This document shows positions 50,939 to 60,612 of a DNA stretch of 64,000 nucleotides, one piece after another (the first letter of the stretch is position 1; each line of letters starts with the position of its first letter). Below the pieces are notes generated by a model. The model saw nothing but the letters and a program-made list of their open reading frames with translations, did no database searches and was not told the DNA's origin. A program made the position numbers and the translations under genes. Source of the stretch: Rhodoferax sp. (lineage in GTDB: Bacteria; Pseudomonadota; Gammaproteobacteria; Burkholderiales; Burkholderiaceae_C); NCBI RefSeq assembly GCF_018780565.1, contig NZ_JADMJN010000010.1, positions 186,001 through 250,000 on the forward strand. Reading direction: 5' to 3'.

Positions 50939-51862
50939 ATGCGTCGGATTTTTTGGTCTCTCCCGTCCCTGTTGATGATGGTGTTCTGTGCTGCGATGCC
51001 AGCACAGGGGCAAGTGTCGGCGGTGACGACCGGGAATTTGCTGGCATCCAGTCTGCGTATGGAGGCCGTTGCCTACGAGAACGGCGAAGGCGTGACACGC
51101 AACCCCGTTCTTGCGGCGAAGTTGTACTGTCGAAGTGCTCGCTTGGGCGACCCTGAAGCGCAGTACAACCTGGGGTGGATGTACGCCAACGGCCGCGGCG
51201 TGGAACGCAATGATGTGACGGCAGCCTTCTTTTTTCATGCCGCTGCCGAACAGGGGCTTGAAGCTGCCATCCGCATGCTCAAGGTTGTCGGCGGTCCCAC
51301 CAGCGAGGTGCCGGAGTGCATGCGCGACCCGGCGCCACCGGCCACTGCTGCAGCTGAACCGCCCAAGCCGAGTGTGGACTATCAGTTGATTGCGCCCCGA
51401 AAGATTTTTGACCTGGTCATGAAGATGGCGCCGCAGTACAAGGTGGAGCCTCAACTGGCGCTGGCCATCATCGCGGCAGAATCGAATTTTGACAGTCTGG
51501 CGCTGTCACCCAAGAACGCCAGGGGTTTGATGCAACTCATACCCGAGACCAGCGAGCGCTTCAACGTGCGAAATCCCTTTGACCCGGCGCAGAACATCCG
51601 GGGGGGACTGACCTATCTGCGCTGGTTGCTGGCTTATTTCGAAGGCGATGTGGCCTTGGTCGCCGCCGCCTACAACGCCGGCGAAGGGAAGGTCGAACGC
51701 TATCGCGGCATCCCGCCCTACCTGGAAACCAGGGCCTATGTGCAACGAATTCTCAAGTCCGTTGGCAACCCGGTCCACCCGTATGACGAGAATGTGACCC
51801 GCCCCTCCGCGTCACTTCCCCTGATCCGTCTGCCCTTGCGGGGACAGCGCGTAGCAAGATAA
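50939..51862 (+). CDS. Lytic transglycosylase with Sel1-like repeats
   Basis: The 307-residue exported protein has a signal peptide (about residues 1-25) and two Sel1-like repeats (residues 42-112, such as DPEAQYNLGWMYANGRGV). Its SLT domain has catalytic Glu181 (AAESNFD), GLMQLIP at 196-202 and AYNAGEG at 244-250. It would cleave peptidoglycan glycan strands, leaving anhydromuropeptides. The Sel1 repeats probably bind a partner protein. It directly follows the membrane kinase gene at 109 bp. Confidence 0.9.
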   Translation: MRRIFWSLPSLLMMVFCAAMPAQGQVSAVTTGNLLASSLRMEAVAYENGEGVTRNPVLAAKLYCRSARLGDPEAQYNLGWMYANGRGVERNDVTAAFFFHAAAEQGLEAAIRMLKVVGGPTSEVPECMRDPAPPATAAAEPPKPSVDYQLIAPRKIFDLVMKMAPQYKVEPQLALAIIAAESNFDSLALSPKNARGLMQLIPETSERFNVRNPFDPAQNIRGGLTYLRWLLAYFEGDVALVAAAYNAGEGKVERYRGIPPYLETRAYVQRILKSVGNPVHPYDENVTRPSASLPLIRLPLRGQRVAR

Positions 51863-51868
51863 CCGGCA

Positions 51869-52360
51869 TCAGGCCGCGAGAGCCGCTTCAATGTCCGTGG
51901 CCATGCTGGCCGGCGTGTCGGTCGGCGCATAGCGTTTGAGGACGGCGCCATCCTTGCCAATCAGAAACTTGGTGAAATTCCACTTGATCAACTTGCTGCC
52001 CAGCAAACCAGGCGCTTCTTGCGCCAGCCACTGGTACAGCGGATGGGCATGCTCGCCATTGACATCGATCTTGGCCATCATCGGAAAACTGACGCCGTAG
52101 TTGAGCTGGCAAAACTCCGCAATTTCATCGTTGCTGCCAGCGTCCTGGGCGGCAAACTGGTTGCAGGGGAAGCCCAATACCACCAGGCCTTTTTTGCGGT
52201 AGGTTTGATGCAACTCCTCCAGCCCGGAGAACTGCGGTGTGAAACCGCAGGCACTGGCCGTGTTGACGATCAGCAAAACCTTGTCTTTGCCCCTGAACTT
52301 GCGCAGCTTGACGGATTTGCCATTGATCTGTTCGGCTTCAAAATCGTACACAGTGCTCAT
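51869..52360 (-). CDS. Glutathione peroxidase family protein
   Basis: A 163-residue thiol peroxidase of the BtuE type with the catalytic tetrad C38 (ASACGFT), Q near 73, W near 127 (IKWNFTKF) and N. The second Cys, C66 in GFPCNQF, can form the resolving disulfide, so it may use thioredoxin as well as glutathione. It converges on the transglycosylase gene with only 6 bp between them. Confidence 0.93.
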   Translation of the reverse strand: MSTVYDFEAEQINGKSVKLRKFRGKDKVLLIVNTASACGFTPQFSGLEELHQTYRKKGLVVLGFPCNQFAAQDAGSNDEIAEFCQLNYGVSFPMMAKIDVNGEHAHPLYQWLAQEAPGLLGSKLIKWNFTKFLIGKDGAVLKRYAPTDTPASMATDIEAALAA

Positions 52361-52411
52361 GCGTCCTCCGGTTCCATTGAGATGGGCAGTATTGCACCTT
52401 TGTCAAAGACG

Positions 52412-53290
52412 TCAGTGGGGGTCCGACGAAGACACCGCCAGCAGTGAGGCCAGCAAGATCAAGGCACCCCCCAAGAGCGTCGCACCCGACAACGCACCGG
52501 CTCCCAGCAGCACGGATGACACACTGGCAAAGACAAGCTCCGACAGCATGATGAGTGAGGTTGCGCTGGCGCTCAGACGGGCTGCACCGTACTGCAGGGC
52601 CGTATTGGCCACCAGAAACGCAAGGCTGACGAGCAGCACAAGCCCCGACCAGACCCAGCCCGGCGCGGGAATCGGCGTGACCAGGCCCATTCCCATGCCG
52701 ACCGCCGCCGCACCCGCCGCCATCACCGCACCGCCGCCGAACATGGCCAGCATGCGCGATTCTTCCGGGGTTTGATTGAGTTTGCGCAACAGAATGTTGG
52801 TCAGCGCAAAACTGAAGCCCCCCATGAGTGCCAGCCAATCGGCCATGCTCTCGGGCACCGGCCATGGTGAATCGGGGGTCTTGAGCACAATCACAACACC
52901 CGCGAGTGCCAGTGACAGTCGCAGTATCGAACCCGCGTTGGGCTTTTCGCCCAGCAAAGGCCAGGCCAGCAAGACCACCCAGGCCGGCATCAAATAGAAC
53001 AGCAGGACAACCCTGACCACATCGCCCACTGTCACCGCCCAGTTGAAGCCGACATTGGTCAGGCCCGAGGCCAGCACCAGACACCACAACATGGGATGGC
53101 GCACCAAACCGCGCCAGGCGCCAGGCCAGAAACTGAGCAGGCAGACCAGCGCAAAGACATAAATGATGGTCGTCGCCCACAGAGGATGCAGACCATGACT
53201 CTGCAATATGCGAAATGGCCACCATGACACGCCCCACACAAAGGCGTTAAGCGTCAACGCGGCGGCCGCGGCGAATGCCTTGTTCGACAT
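52412..53290 (-). CDS. EamA/DMT-family transporter
   Basis: A 292-residue integral membrane protein with ten predicted helices in two EamA halves (FVWGVSWWPFRILQ near residue 13 and GGFSFALTNILLRKLNQ near 155). Family members export amino acids, metabolites or drugs; the substrate is unknown. ATG 53290 overlaps the lplT stop codon by one base (TGATG), so translation is coupled. Confidence 0.85.
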   Translation of the reverse strand: MSNKAFAAAAALTLNAFVWGVSWWPFRILQSHGLHPLWATTIIYVFALVCLLSFWPGAWRGLVRHPMLWCLVLASGLTNVGFNWAVTVGDVVRVVLLFYLMPAWVVLLAWPLLGEKPNAGSILRLSLALAGVVIVLKTPDSPWPVPESMADWLALMGGFSFALTNILLRKLNQTPEESRMLAMFGGGAVMAAGAAAVGMGMGLVTPIPAPGWVWSGLVLLVSLAFLVANTALQYGAARLSASATSLIMLSELVFASVSSVLLGAGALSGATLLGGALILLASLLAVSSSDPH

Positions 53291-54573
53291 CAGCCGTGAA
53301 GGCTGTCGTTGCGGGCAATGTCCAGCAGGTGCTCGATCTCTGCCTTGTACTGCACACAATTGCGGGCGTGCCAGCGCTTGATGATCCACATGAAGCCGGC
53401 AATCACCAGGCCAAACGCCGTGATCGCGCCGAAGGTCGGCAAACCCAAGCCGGTCGACAAGCTGTAGGCCGCGCCCAGCAGCAAGATGGCCGCCTGCTCA
53501 TTGAAGTTTTGAACCGCGATGGATCGCCCCGAACCCATGAGATTGTGACCCCGATGCTGCAGCAAGGCATTCATGGGTACCACCAGAAAACCGCCCAGGG
53601 CACCCAGCAAGATCAGGAAGGGCGCGGCCAACCAGACGTTGTCGATAAAGATCAGCAAGATGATCAGCAAGCCCATGCCAATGCCCAGTGTGATCACACG
53701 CGGTCCATCTTCGAGCTGCATGCGCATCGACGCCACCACGGCGCCTACCGCCATGCCGATCGCAACCACCCCCTGCAGCGCAGATGCCTGCGTCACGGAA
53801 TAACCCAGAGCCGCAGCCGCCCAGGCCAGCACGATGAAACGCAGATTACCGGCGACACCCCAGATCAGGGTGGTCGCAGCCAGCGAAATTTGCCCCAGCT
53901 TGTCGCGCCACAAACGCGCATTGCAGGTCCAGAAATCCGGCAACAACGTGGCGATGCGACGCGGCATGGCACGCATTTCCACACCGGTTAGGGGAATGTG
54001 GGTGTTAAACCATGCAGCAAGCAGGTACACAAATATCAGCACGCTGATTGCCGCTTCCGGTGGAGTGTCCACGCTGGTGGCCAGCATGGGGAAGTCGAGC
54101 GACAGCAGCATCGGCGACAAAATCGGCCCCACCAACTGCCCGCCAAGCAGGACACCCAGAATGATGGAGGCGATGGTCAGTCCCTCGATCCAGCCATTGG
54201 CCTTGACCAGCTGCGATGCGGGCAACAACTCGGTAAGGATCCCGTACTTCGCTGGCGAGTAAGCCGCGGCTCCCAGGCCGACCACGGCATAGGCCATCAG
54301 GGGGTGGGTGCCAAACAACATCATCAAACAGCCGAACACCTTGATGAAGTTGCTGATCAACATCACCCGGCCCTTGGGCATAGAGTCTGCGAAGGCACCG
54401 ACGAACGGGGCCAGAATGACATAGAACAGCGCAAACATCGGCACCAACGCGGCTTGCTGCCACTCCGGCGCCTGACTGGTTCTGAGCAACTGGACCGCTG
54501 CGACAAACAGTGCGTTGTCGGCCAGCGAGCTGAAGAACTGCGCTGACATGATGGTAAAAAAGCCGCGTTTCAT
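53290..54573 (-). CDS. lplT: Lysophospholipid transporter LplT
   Basis: The 427-residue MFS carrier begins MKRGFFTIMSAQFFSSLADNALFVAAVQLL, the LplT signature, with twelve hydrophobic segments. LplT flips lysophosphatidylethanolamine across the inner membrane for reacylation by Aas. No aas gene is next to it here. It is divergent from alr across 127 bp and coupled to the downstream EamA gene. Confidence 0.9.
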   Translation of the reverse strand: MKRGFFTIMSAQFFSSLADNALFVAAVQLLRTSQAPEWQQAALVPMFALFYVILAPFVGAFADSMPKGRVMLISNFIKVFGCLMMLFGTHPLMAYAVVGLGAAAYSPAKYGILTELLPASQLVKANGWIEGLTIASIILGVLLGGQLVGPILSPMLLSLDFPMLATSVDTPPEAAISVLIFVYLLAAWFNTHIPLTGVEMRAMPRRIATLLPDFWTCNARLWRDKLGQISLAATTLIWGVAGNLRFIVLAWAAAALGYSVTQASALQGVVAIGMAVGAVVASMRMQLEDGPRVITLGIGMGLLIILLIFIDNVWLAAPFLILLGALGGFLVVPMNALLQHRGHNLMGSGRSIAVQNFNEQAAILLLGAAYSLSTGLGLPTFGAITAFGLVIAGFMWIIKRWHARNCVQYKAEIEHLLDIARNDSLHG

Positions 54574-54700
54574 TGTCTACAGGCGCGCACCAGCGATGCT
54601 GACACGAGGGTTTTTATAATAGGTTTTCAAACGATACCGGGTTATAGCACGCCCCGGAGGTGTCAAAATCCAAGGTTAAACACGTTAACCCCAGCGCACC

Positions 54701-55837
54701 ATGCCTCGCCCGATTCACGCCACGATCCATACTGGCGCACTTCGCCACAATCTTGAGCGCGCTCGCGTGGCCGAGCCGGATTCACGGGTCTGGGCGATCG
54801 TGAAGGCCAATGCCTACGGCCACGGCATTGAGCGGGTGTTTGAGGGTTTTCGCGGAGCCGACGGCTTTGCGCTGCTGGACCTGGAAGAAGCTCAACGCGT
54901 GCGTGCACTGGGCTGGCGTGGCCCGATTCTCTTGCTGGAGGGTGCTTTTGAGTTGCGCGATCTCGAGTTGTGTTCGCGTCTGGATCTCTGGCACACGGTG
55001 CATTGCAACGAGCAGATAGACATGCTGGCCACCCACAAAACCAATGTGCCGCACCGGGTGTTTCTCAAAATGAATTCCGGCATGAACCGCCTGGGCTTCA
55101 CGCCGCAGCGCTTTCGCGCCGCCTGGACCCGACTCAACGCACTGCCCCAGGTCGACGAGATTTCCCTGATGACCCACTTCAGCGATGCCGACGGCCCGCG
55201 CGGCACCGCCGGGCAAATGGCCGTATTCGCCGAAGTGACCCGTGACCTGCCCGGTGAGCGGTCGCTCAGCAACAGCGCAGCCCTGCTGCGCGCGCCAGTG
55301 ACGCCCCTGCCGGCGGGCACGACGGCGGCCAGCGAGGTGACATCCGACTGGGTACGGCCGGGCATCGCCCTGTATGGCAGCTCGCCGGACTTTCCCGAAC
55401 ACAGCGCCGTCGACTGGAATTTACACCCAACGATGACGTTTGCTTCTAAAATAATAGCAACGCAAGACCTTGCGAAGGGAGCTACAGTTGGCTATGGTTC
55501 TACATTCACTGCGGAAAAATCGATACGCATCGGTGTTGTGGCCTGCGGCTACGCAGATGGCTACCCGCGTGCCTGCGGCACCGGAACGCCGGTGCTGGTC
55601 AACGGTGTTCGTACCCGCCTGGTTGGGCGAGTCAGCATGGACATGATCACAGTCGACCTCTCGCCCCTGGACGACGTTGGTATGGCTGCTGGCTTTGGCA
55701 GTGAAGTCACGCTATGGGGCCAAGGTGCCAAAGGCGCGGTCGTAGGCATTGACGAAGTGGCCCACTGTGCTGGCACCGTGGGCTATGAGTTGATGTGCGC
55801 ACTGGCACCGCGTGTGCCTGTACTGGTGAGCGACTGA
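54701..55837 (+). CDS. alr: Alanine racemase
   Basis: A 378-residue PLP enzyme interconverting L- and D-alanine for peptidoglycan. The PLP lysine is K35 in [10 protein letters not shown]. The catalytic Tyr lies in [14 protein letters not shown] near 265-278, and [10 protein letters not shown] follows near 306-315. The stop overlaps the next gene's ATG (TGATG). Bases 55443-55490 are AT-rich compared with the rest of the gene and contain AAAATAATAGCA, similar to the repeat after hemB, yet the reading frame and protein motifs are intact. Confidence 0.95.
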   Translation: MPRPIHATIHTGALRHNLERARVAEPDSRVWAIVKANAYGHGIERVFEGFRGADGFALLDLEEAQRVRALGWRGPILLLEGAFELRDLELCSRLDLWHTVHCNEQIDMLATHKTNVPHRVFLKMNSGMNRLGFTPQRFRAAWTRLNALPQVDEISLMTHFSDADGPRGTAGQMAVFAEVTRDLPGERSLSNSAALLRAPVTPLPAGTTAASEVTSDWVRPGIALYGSSPDFPEHSAVDWNLHPTMTFASKIIATQDLAKGATVGYGSTFTAEKSIRIGVVACGYADGYPRACGTGTPVLVNGVRTRLVGRVSMDMITVDLSPLDDVGMAAGFGSEVTLWGQGAKGAVVGIDEVAHCAGTVGYELMCALAPRVPVLVSD

Positions 55838-57045
55838 TGAATTACGTTCCAATACCCGTCGCCATGCTCGAACTCGGCAAACCGCTGCCGGTGGATGTAT
55901 GGGCGCCTGACGGACGCTTGCTGCTGCGAAAAGGTCAGGTCATCCTGTCCGCGCAGCACAAGGAAATGCTGAACACGCACCAGGCCTCCATGACCGAAAG
56001 TGACGCCAAGGCCTGGCAAAAGAGCTACGAGCGCATGATTCAAACCATGCTGCGCGACGGCGTCGATCTTGAAACCATTGCAAAGGCCTCCATGCCATCG
56101 GAAATCAGGGAAGCCGATTACCTCGTCGGCAAAGAGGTTCTTGGAGGCTGGCTGGATTTGCAGGAAACCCTGCAAGGCTTCCTGTACCAGGGCGAAGCGG
56201 CCATCAATCCGTTGCAGCGATTGGAAGGCATCGAGCAAAAGGGGCTCGAAATGCTCAAGAGCGACCCCGACGAATGCCTCTTCGTTCTGTTCCAGGCGCT
56301 GGCAGACCCCCAGCTTGGCTACTGCGCCACGCACGCACTGCTGTCAGCTGCAGTCTGCGATTTGACGGCAGAAAAGCTTGACCTTTCTGCGTCTGCCCGA
56401 AGCACCCTGTTCCGTGCGGCACTGACCATGAACATTGGCATGGCGCGGGCACAAGACAGTCTGACCCGGCAAAGCTCGGCACTCAACGACGCACAGCGCA
56501 AGCTGATCCGGGAGCACCCGCAGCTCAGTGTTGAAATCCTGCAAAAGCTCGGCGTCACCGACGAAGATTTGCTCGACATCGTGCGCTGGCATCATGAGCT
56601 TGATGAAACTCAAGGACGGCCCGGCAACATCGAGAGCCGACGCATCCTGCGGGTCGCAGACAGTTTTGTTGCCAAGATGGCGGCCCGAAAAACCCGCCTG
56701 GCCATGTCGCCGCTGGGCGCCGTCAAGTCCATTTTTCTTGGCGCCACCGATGCGGCAACAGCCCCCGGCGCGGCCATGGCCACGGCGGTGGGGTTTTACC
56801 CGCCGGGCACTTACGTCCAGCTGGTCAATGGTGACAAGGCCGTCGCGATCGCGAGGGGAAAACGCGCCAATACCCCGCATGTGGTGAGCATCATCAACCC
56901 CGGCGGCATGCCACTGAGCAAGTACATGTACCACGACACAACCGACCCGCAGTTCGCCATCCGCTCGCCGCTGAACCCGGAAAAAATCAAAGTCAAAGTG
57001 AACTTCGAAAAGGCACTCAAGGCCCGGCAGGATTGCGCCAGCTAA
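55837..57045 (+). CDS. Degenerate HD-GYP-like protein
   Basis: The 402-residue protein has an N-terminal domain resembling that found before HD-GYP domains (GKPLPVDVWAPDGRLLLRKGQ), then an HD-like region. H166, H227 and WHHE 251-254 are kept. But the central HD pair of the ALLHDIGK motif is replaced by Met198-Asn199 (ALTMNIGMA), and GYP is G260-R-P262. Active HD-GYP proteins hydrolyse cyclic di-GMP; this one may bind nucleotide without cleaving it. It is translationally coupled to alr and overlaps the convergent EamA gene by 4 nt. Confidence 0.75.
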   Translation: MNYVPIPVAMLELGKPLPVDVWAPDGRLLLRKGQVILSAQHKEMLNTHQASMTESDAKAWQKSYERMIQTMLRDGVDLETIAKASMPSEIREADYLVGKEVLGGWLDLQETLQGFLYQGEAAINPLQRLEGIEQKGLEMLKSDPDECLFVLFQALADPQLGYCATHALLSAAVCDLTAEKLDLSASARSTLFRAALTMNIGMARAQDSLTRQSSALNDAQRKLIREHPQLSVEILQKLGVTDEDLLDIVRWHHELDETQGRPGNIESRRILRVADSFVAKMAARKTRLAMSPLGAVKSIFLGATDAATAPGAAMATAVGFYPPGTYVQLVNGDKAVAIARGKRANTPHVVSIINPGGMPLSKYMYHDTTDPQFAIRSPLNPEKIKVKVNFEKALKARQDCAS

Positions 57046-57956
57046 CGCTTGCGCAGCCCCAGCACCATCACGGCGCCCACCACCAGCAGTGCGCCGGCCA
57101 GCTGCATCGGCGCGATCGCCTGACCCAGAATAAGCCAGGCCAGAATCAGGGCAAAAACGGGCTCCACGTTCATGATCGGGGAACTGCCCACCACACCCAG
57201 CTTGGGCAGCAGGGTGAACATGATCGTGAAGGCTGTGCCATACAGAAACGTCAGGGCCAGCAAACCCCACCAGCCGGGCTCGGCATCGGGCAGGTGAAAG
57301 CCGCCTTGCGCCAGGGCTGCCGACGCGGCCAGCGCGCCCACGATACCCAGGGTGATGGCCGTGCGCACGCGTCCATCCACATCGGCGGCCTCATGCTGGG
57401 TCAACACCATGGCGACGCCAAAAGTGGCGGCAGCCGTCAGGGCAAAAGCCACACCGGCACCAATGCGGCCCCATTGCCCGGCCGCACCCAGGCCCGAAGC
57501 AGCACCCAGCACATCAAGCGCCAATGCCAGCCCCAGCAGGATGACCGGCATGGCGATCAGAACAGCGCGCTCCGGGGTGCGTCGATAAAGCAGCCAGGCC
57601 CAGAAGGCAATCCACAAAGGGTAGGTATTGAACGCCAGCAGCGCCAGGGCGACGGGCAAGCGGGCCACCGATGAATACAGGCACAGGCTTTGCACGCCAA
57701 CCAGAAGACCGATGACCGGCAGTACGCGAAGGTGGCGCGCGGTGAAGGCAACACGCACCCCCTGAATCGCCACCAGCAGGGCGACAACCAAGGCCGTTGC
57801 CAGGCTGCGCACAGCCACTGCGGTGGGCACATCGACGCCATGGTTGAACGCAATACGCGCCGCCACATGGTTGGCGCCCATCATCAGGGCAATCAACAGC
57901 AAGGTGGCAAATGCAGCACGGCTCAGTGCCAGCGGGGTCTTGGGAAGTACGGACAT
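57042..57956 (-). CDS. EamA/DMT-family transporter
   Basis: A 304-residue membrane protein with ten predicted helices and two EamA repeats (LMMGANHVAARIAFNHG near residue 26 and TFLYGTAFTIMFTLLPKLG near 235). It is not closely similar to the other EamA protein in this window. ATG 57956 is chosen because upstream codons add a non-hydrophobic tail. The substrate is unknown. It lies downstream of the P-type ATPase genes but 73 bp away. Confidence 0.85.
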   Translation of the reverse strand: MSVLPKTPLALSRAAFATLLLIALMMGANHVAARIAFNHGVDVPTAVAVRSLATALVVALLVAIQGVRVAFTARHLRVLPVIGLLVGVQSLCLYSSVARLPVALALLAFNTYPLWIAFWAWLLYRRTPERAVLIAMPVILLGLALALDVLGAASGLGAAGQWGRIGAGVAFALTAAATFGVAMVLTQHEAADVDGRVRTAITLGIVGALAASAALAQGGFHLPDAEPGWWGLLALTFLYGTAFTIMFTLLPKLGVVGSSPIMNVEPVFALILAWLILGQAIAPMQLAGALLVVGAVMVLGLRKR

Positions 57957-58029
57957 TGACTGAAAAGACGTTGGGCTAGGAGTGCATGGACTATCGCACA
58001 GGCAGGTGCCAGCCTGGGTCACCGCCGGG

Positions 58030-60612
58030 TCAGGCGACCCGGCGCGTTGCCAGACGACGGCTCAGTTTGATGGCTTCAAACCAGAACACGCTGACCAAAC
58101 CCAGGGCCGTTGCGATCAGAAGATCCGGCACGGGCAAGACCCCAAACTGGAACAGACCGGCCACGACGGGCACATACAGCGTCACCACCAGCAGCGCCAG
58201 GGTCAGGCTGGTGACAACCCACAGCGTGCGATTGGGCACACGCAGCAAGGTCCACAGGGATCCGGTGCGAGAGCGGTTGGAAAGAATCAGTGCCAGGTTT
58301 CCCACCACAAGTGTCACAAATGTGAAAGCACGGGTTTCGCTCTCGGTCAGCCGTGTGGCGCCCCAGGCACAGGCTCCGGCCACCACCAGCAACACGCCCA
58401 GCCCCTGCAACAGCGCCAGCATCAAGGTGCCCCCCCCAAACAGGGGGGCATTGGCATCCCGCGGCGGCCGGTGCATCACGTCGGCCTCCGAGGGCTCATT
58501 CTCGAACACCATCGAACACGCCGGATCAATGATCAGTTCCAGAAACGCGATATGCAGGGGAAACAACACGACCGGCCAACCCAGCAGCACAGGCAGGATC
58601 GCCATGCCTGCGATGGGCACGTGCACCGCCATGATGTAGGACATGGACTTGCCCAGATTGTCGAAGATCCGCCGCCCCAGGCGCACTGCACGCACCAGCG
58701 CGGCAAAGTTGTCGTCCAGCAGCACCAGCGACGAGGCCTCGCGGGCGACGTCGGTGCCGCGCCCCCCCATGGCCACGCCCACGTGGGCCGCCTTGAGGGC
58801 CGGGGCGTCATTCACGCCGTCACCGGTCATTGCCACGATTTCGCCATTGCTCTTGAGTGCCTGAACGATGCGAAGCTTTTGTTCCGGCGCGATGCGGGCA
58901 CACACACTGACCGTTTTCATGCGCTCCTGCAACTCGGAATCGCTCAGTTTCACCATCATGTCCCCAGTCAGGACCTCGTCAAAGTCGAGCTGAGCTTGCG
59001 CTGCAATGGCCTGTGCGGTAGCGGGGTAATCGCCTGTGATCATGACAACCCGGATGCCGGCGGTGCCACACTGTGCCACGGCATCGGGAATCTCGGCACG
59101 CAAGGGGTCCGCCAGCCCCAGCAGACCGACGAACTCAAACTCGAAATCATGTTCGATCCGAGGCCACTGCTCACCCTCAAAGCGGGCCTGGGCAACACCC
59201 AGCACCCGCAGTCCCCCGGCGGCCATGCTTTCAATGGCTGCGGCAATGCGGGCCTGGGCAGCGGCATCCAGATGACAGAGATCGATGACCGCCTCCGGCG
59301 CCCCTTTCGCCGCCACCACATAGGCCTGGCCATCCACCGCCTTCCAGACGTGGGACATGGCCCGCAATTCAGGCGTCAGGCCATATTCGCGCATCAGCGT
59401 CCAATCACGGTGCAAATGCTCGGTGGACGCCAGAAAATGCTGCCCCAGCCGATGAAACGCTTTCTCCATCGGATCAAAGGGGTCCTCCACGCTGGCCAGA
59501 ATCGAGAACTCCACCAAGGTATGAAAAGCCTCCGGCAGTTCTGTTTGCGCTGCGTAATCCACGGCAAGGCTCTCGGGCGCGACGCCCTCGGCACCCTGTG
59601 CGTAAAGCTGGGCGACTGTCATGCGATTTTCGGTCAAGGTGCCGGTCTTGTCCACGCACAGAACCGACGTCGCACCCAAAGTTTCAATCGCGGCAATCCG
59701 CCGCGTGAGCACGTTTTGCTTGGACAGGCGCCACGCACCGAGAGCCGGCAGCACGGTCAACACCACCGTAAATTCCTGAGGCAGCATGGCCATGGCCAGC
59801 GCAATGCCGGCCAGCAGCGCCGCCAGCCAGTCACCGCGCATCAGGCCATAGGCCAGCACCAGCAGCACACTTGCCGCCAAGGCAATCACCGCCAGCACCT
59901 GGACCAATCGTGCAGTCTGTTTCTTGAGCGGAGAACGCTCGTTCGTCAAAGCGTCCAGTGCGCTGCCAATACGCCCGATTTCACTGCGCACACCGGTGGC
60001 GACCACCCGCGCTGTACCATGCCCCTGCACCACCAATGTGCCTGAATACAAATAGGGCATCCCATCGCCCCCTGGACGCACGGCAGTGACCGGTGGCACA
60101 TTCGCGACCACCTTGCCCACCGGGACAGACTCGCCGGTTAGCAGGGACTCATCGACCCGCACATCGGTGCTGCTGATCAGCACCGCATCGGCCGCGATGC
60201 GGTCCCCCTCAGCCAGCAACAGGATGTCGCCGCACACCACGTCGCTGCCCGCAATGCGCTGCGACTGCCCGTCGCGCCACACCAGTGCACGCGGACTGGT
60301 GAGCTCGCGCAGGGCGGCAATGGCGCGCTCGGTCTTGCCCTCCTGATACAGCGTCATCGCCAGCACCACCAGCACCAGTCCGAACAAAATCAGGCCCTCA
60401 TGCAAGTCCCCCAGCACCAGGTAAAGCGAACCCGCTGCCAGCAGGAGCATGAACATGGGTTCCTGCAGCGTTTCACGAACAATGGCGCGCAACGTGCGTC
60501 GCCCGGTACCTGGGAGCGCGTTGGCACCGTCCTCAAGGAGGCGTTGTGCAGCCTGTGCCGAGCTCAGGCCCTCGCGTGCACTCACGCCCTCGTCAGCCGC
60601 CGGTAAAACCAT
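58030..60612 (-). CDS. P2-type cation-transporting ATPase
   Basis: An 860-residue pump with an N-terminal cation ATPase domain (SSAQAAQRLLEDGANALP), TGES at residues 159-162, the phosphorylation motif D321-KTGTLTE, the nucleotide-binding KGAPE near 435, and TGDGVNDAPAL near 590. Membrane helix 4 reads LPQEFTV (277-283), close to the PEEFP of bacterial calcium-type pumps. The ion is not certain (Ca2+, Mn2+ or another). ATG 60612 has a GGGGG site 6 nt upstream and overlaps the MgtA-like gene by 31 nt. Confidence 0.88.
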   Translation of the reverse strand: MVLPAADEGVSAREGLSSAQAAQRLLEDGANALPGTGRRTLRAIVRETLQEPMFMLLLAAGSLYLVLGDLHEGLILFGLVLVVLAMTLYQEGKTERAIAALRELTSPRALVWRDGQSQRIAGSDVVCGDILLLAEGDRIAADAVLISSTDVRVDESLLTGESVPVGKVVANVPPVTAVRPGGDGMPYLYSGTLVVQGHGTARVVATGVRSEIGRIGSALDALTNERSPLKKQTARLVQVLAVIALAASVLLVLAYGLMRGDWLAALLAGIALAMAMLPQEFTVVLTVLPALGAWRLSKQNVLTRRIAAIETLGATSVLCVDKTGTLTENRMTVAQLYAQGAEGVAPESLAVDYAAQTELPEAFHTLVEFSILASVEDPFDPMEKAFHRLGQHFLASTEHLHRDWTLMREYGLTPELRAMSHVWKAVDGQAYVVAAKGAPEAVIDLCHLDAAAQARIAAAIESMAAGGLRVLGVAQARFEGEQWPRIEHDFEFEFVGLLGLADPLRAEIPDAVAQCGTAGIRVVMITGDYPATAQAIAAQAQLDFDEVLTGDMMVKLSDSELQERMKTVSVCARIAPEQKLRIVQALKSNGEIVAMTGDGVNDAPALKAAHVGVAMGGRGTDVAREASSLVLLDDNFAALVRAVRLGRRIFDNLGKSMSYIMAVHVPIAGMAILPVLLGWPVVLFPLHIAFLELIIDPACSMVFENEPSEADVMHRPPRDANAPLFGGGTLMLALLQGLGVLLVVAGACAWGATRLTESETRAFTFVTLVVGNLALILSNRSRTGSLWTLLRVPNRTLWVVTSLTLALLVVTLYVPVVAGLFQFGVLPVPDLLIATALGLVSVFWFEAIKLSRRLATRRVA

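Noticed and set aside
55443..55490. AT-rich patch in alr as an insertion
   Set aside because: The encoded residues align in length and motif with normal alanine racemases, so nothing has been inserted; only base composition differs.
57982..60045. 687-codon open frame opposite the P2-type ATPase
   Set aside because: Antisense shadow of a GC-rich gene; the His/Gln/Arg-rich composition is typical of such shadows and the opposite strand encodes a full ATPase.
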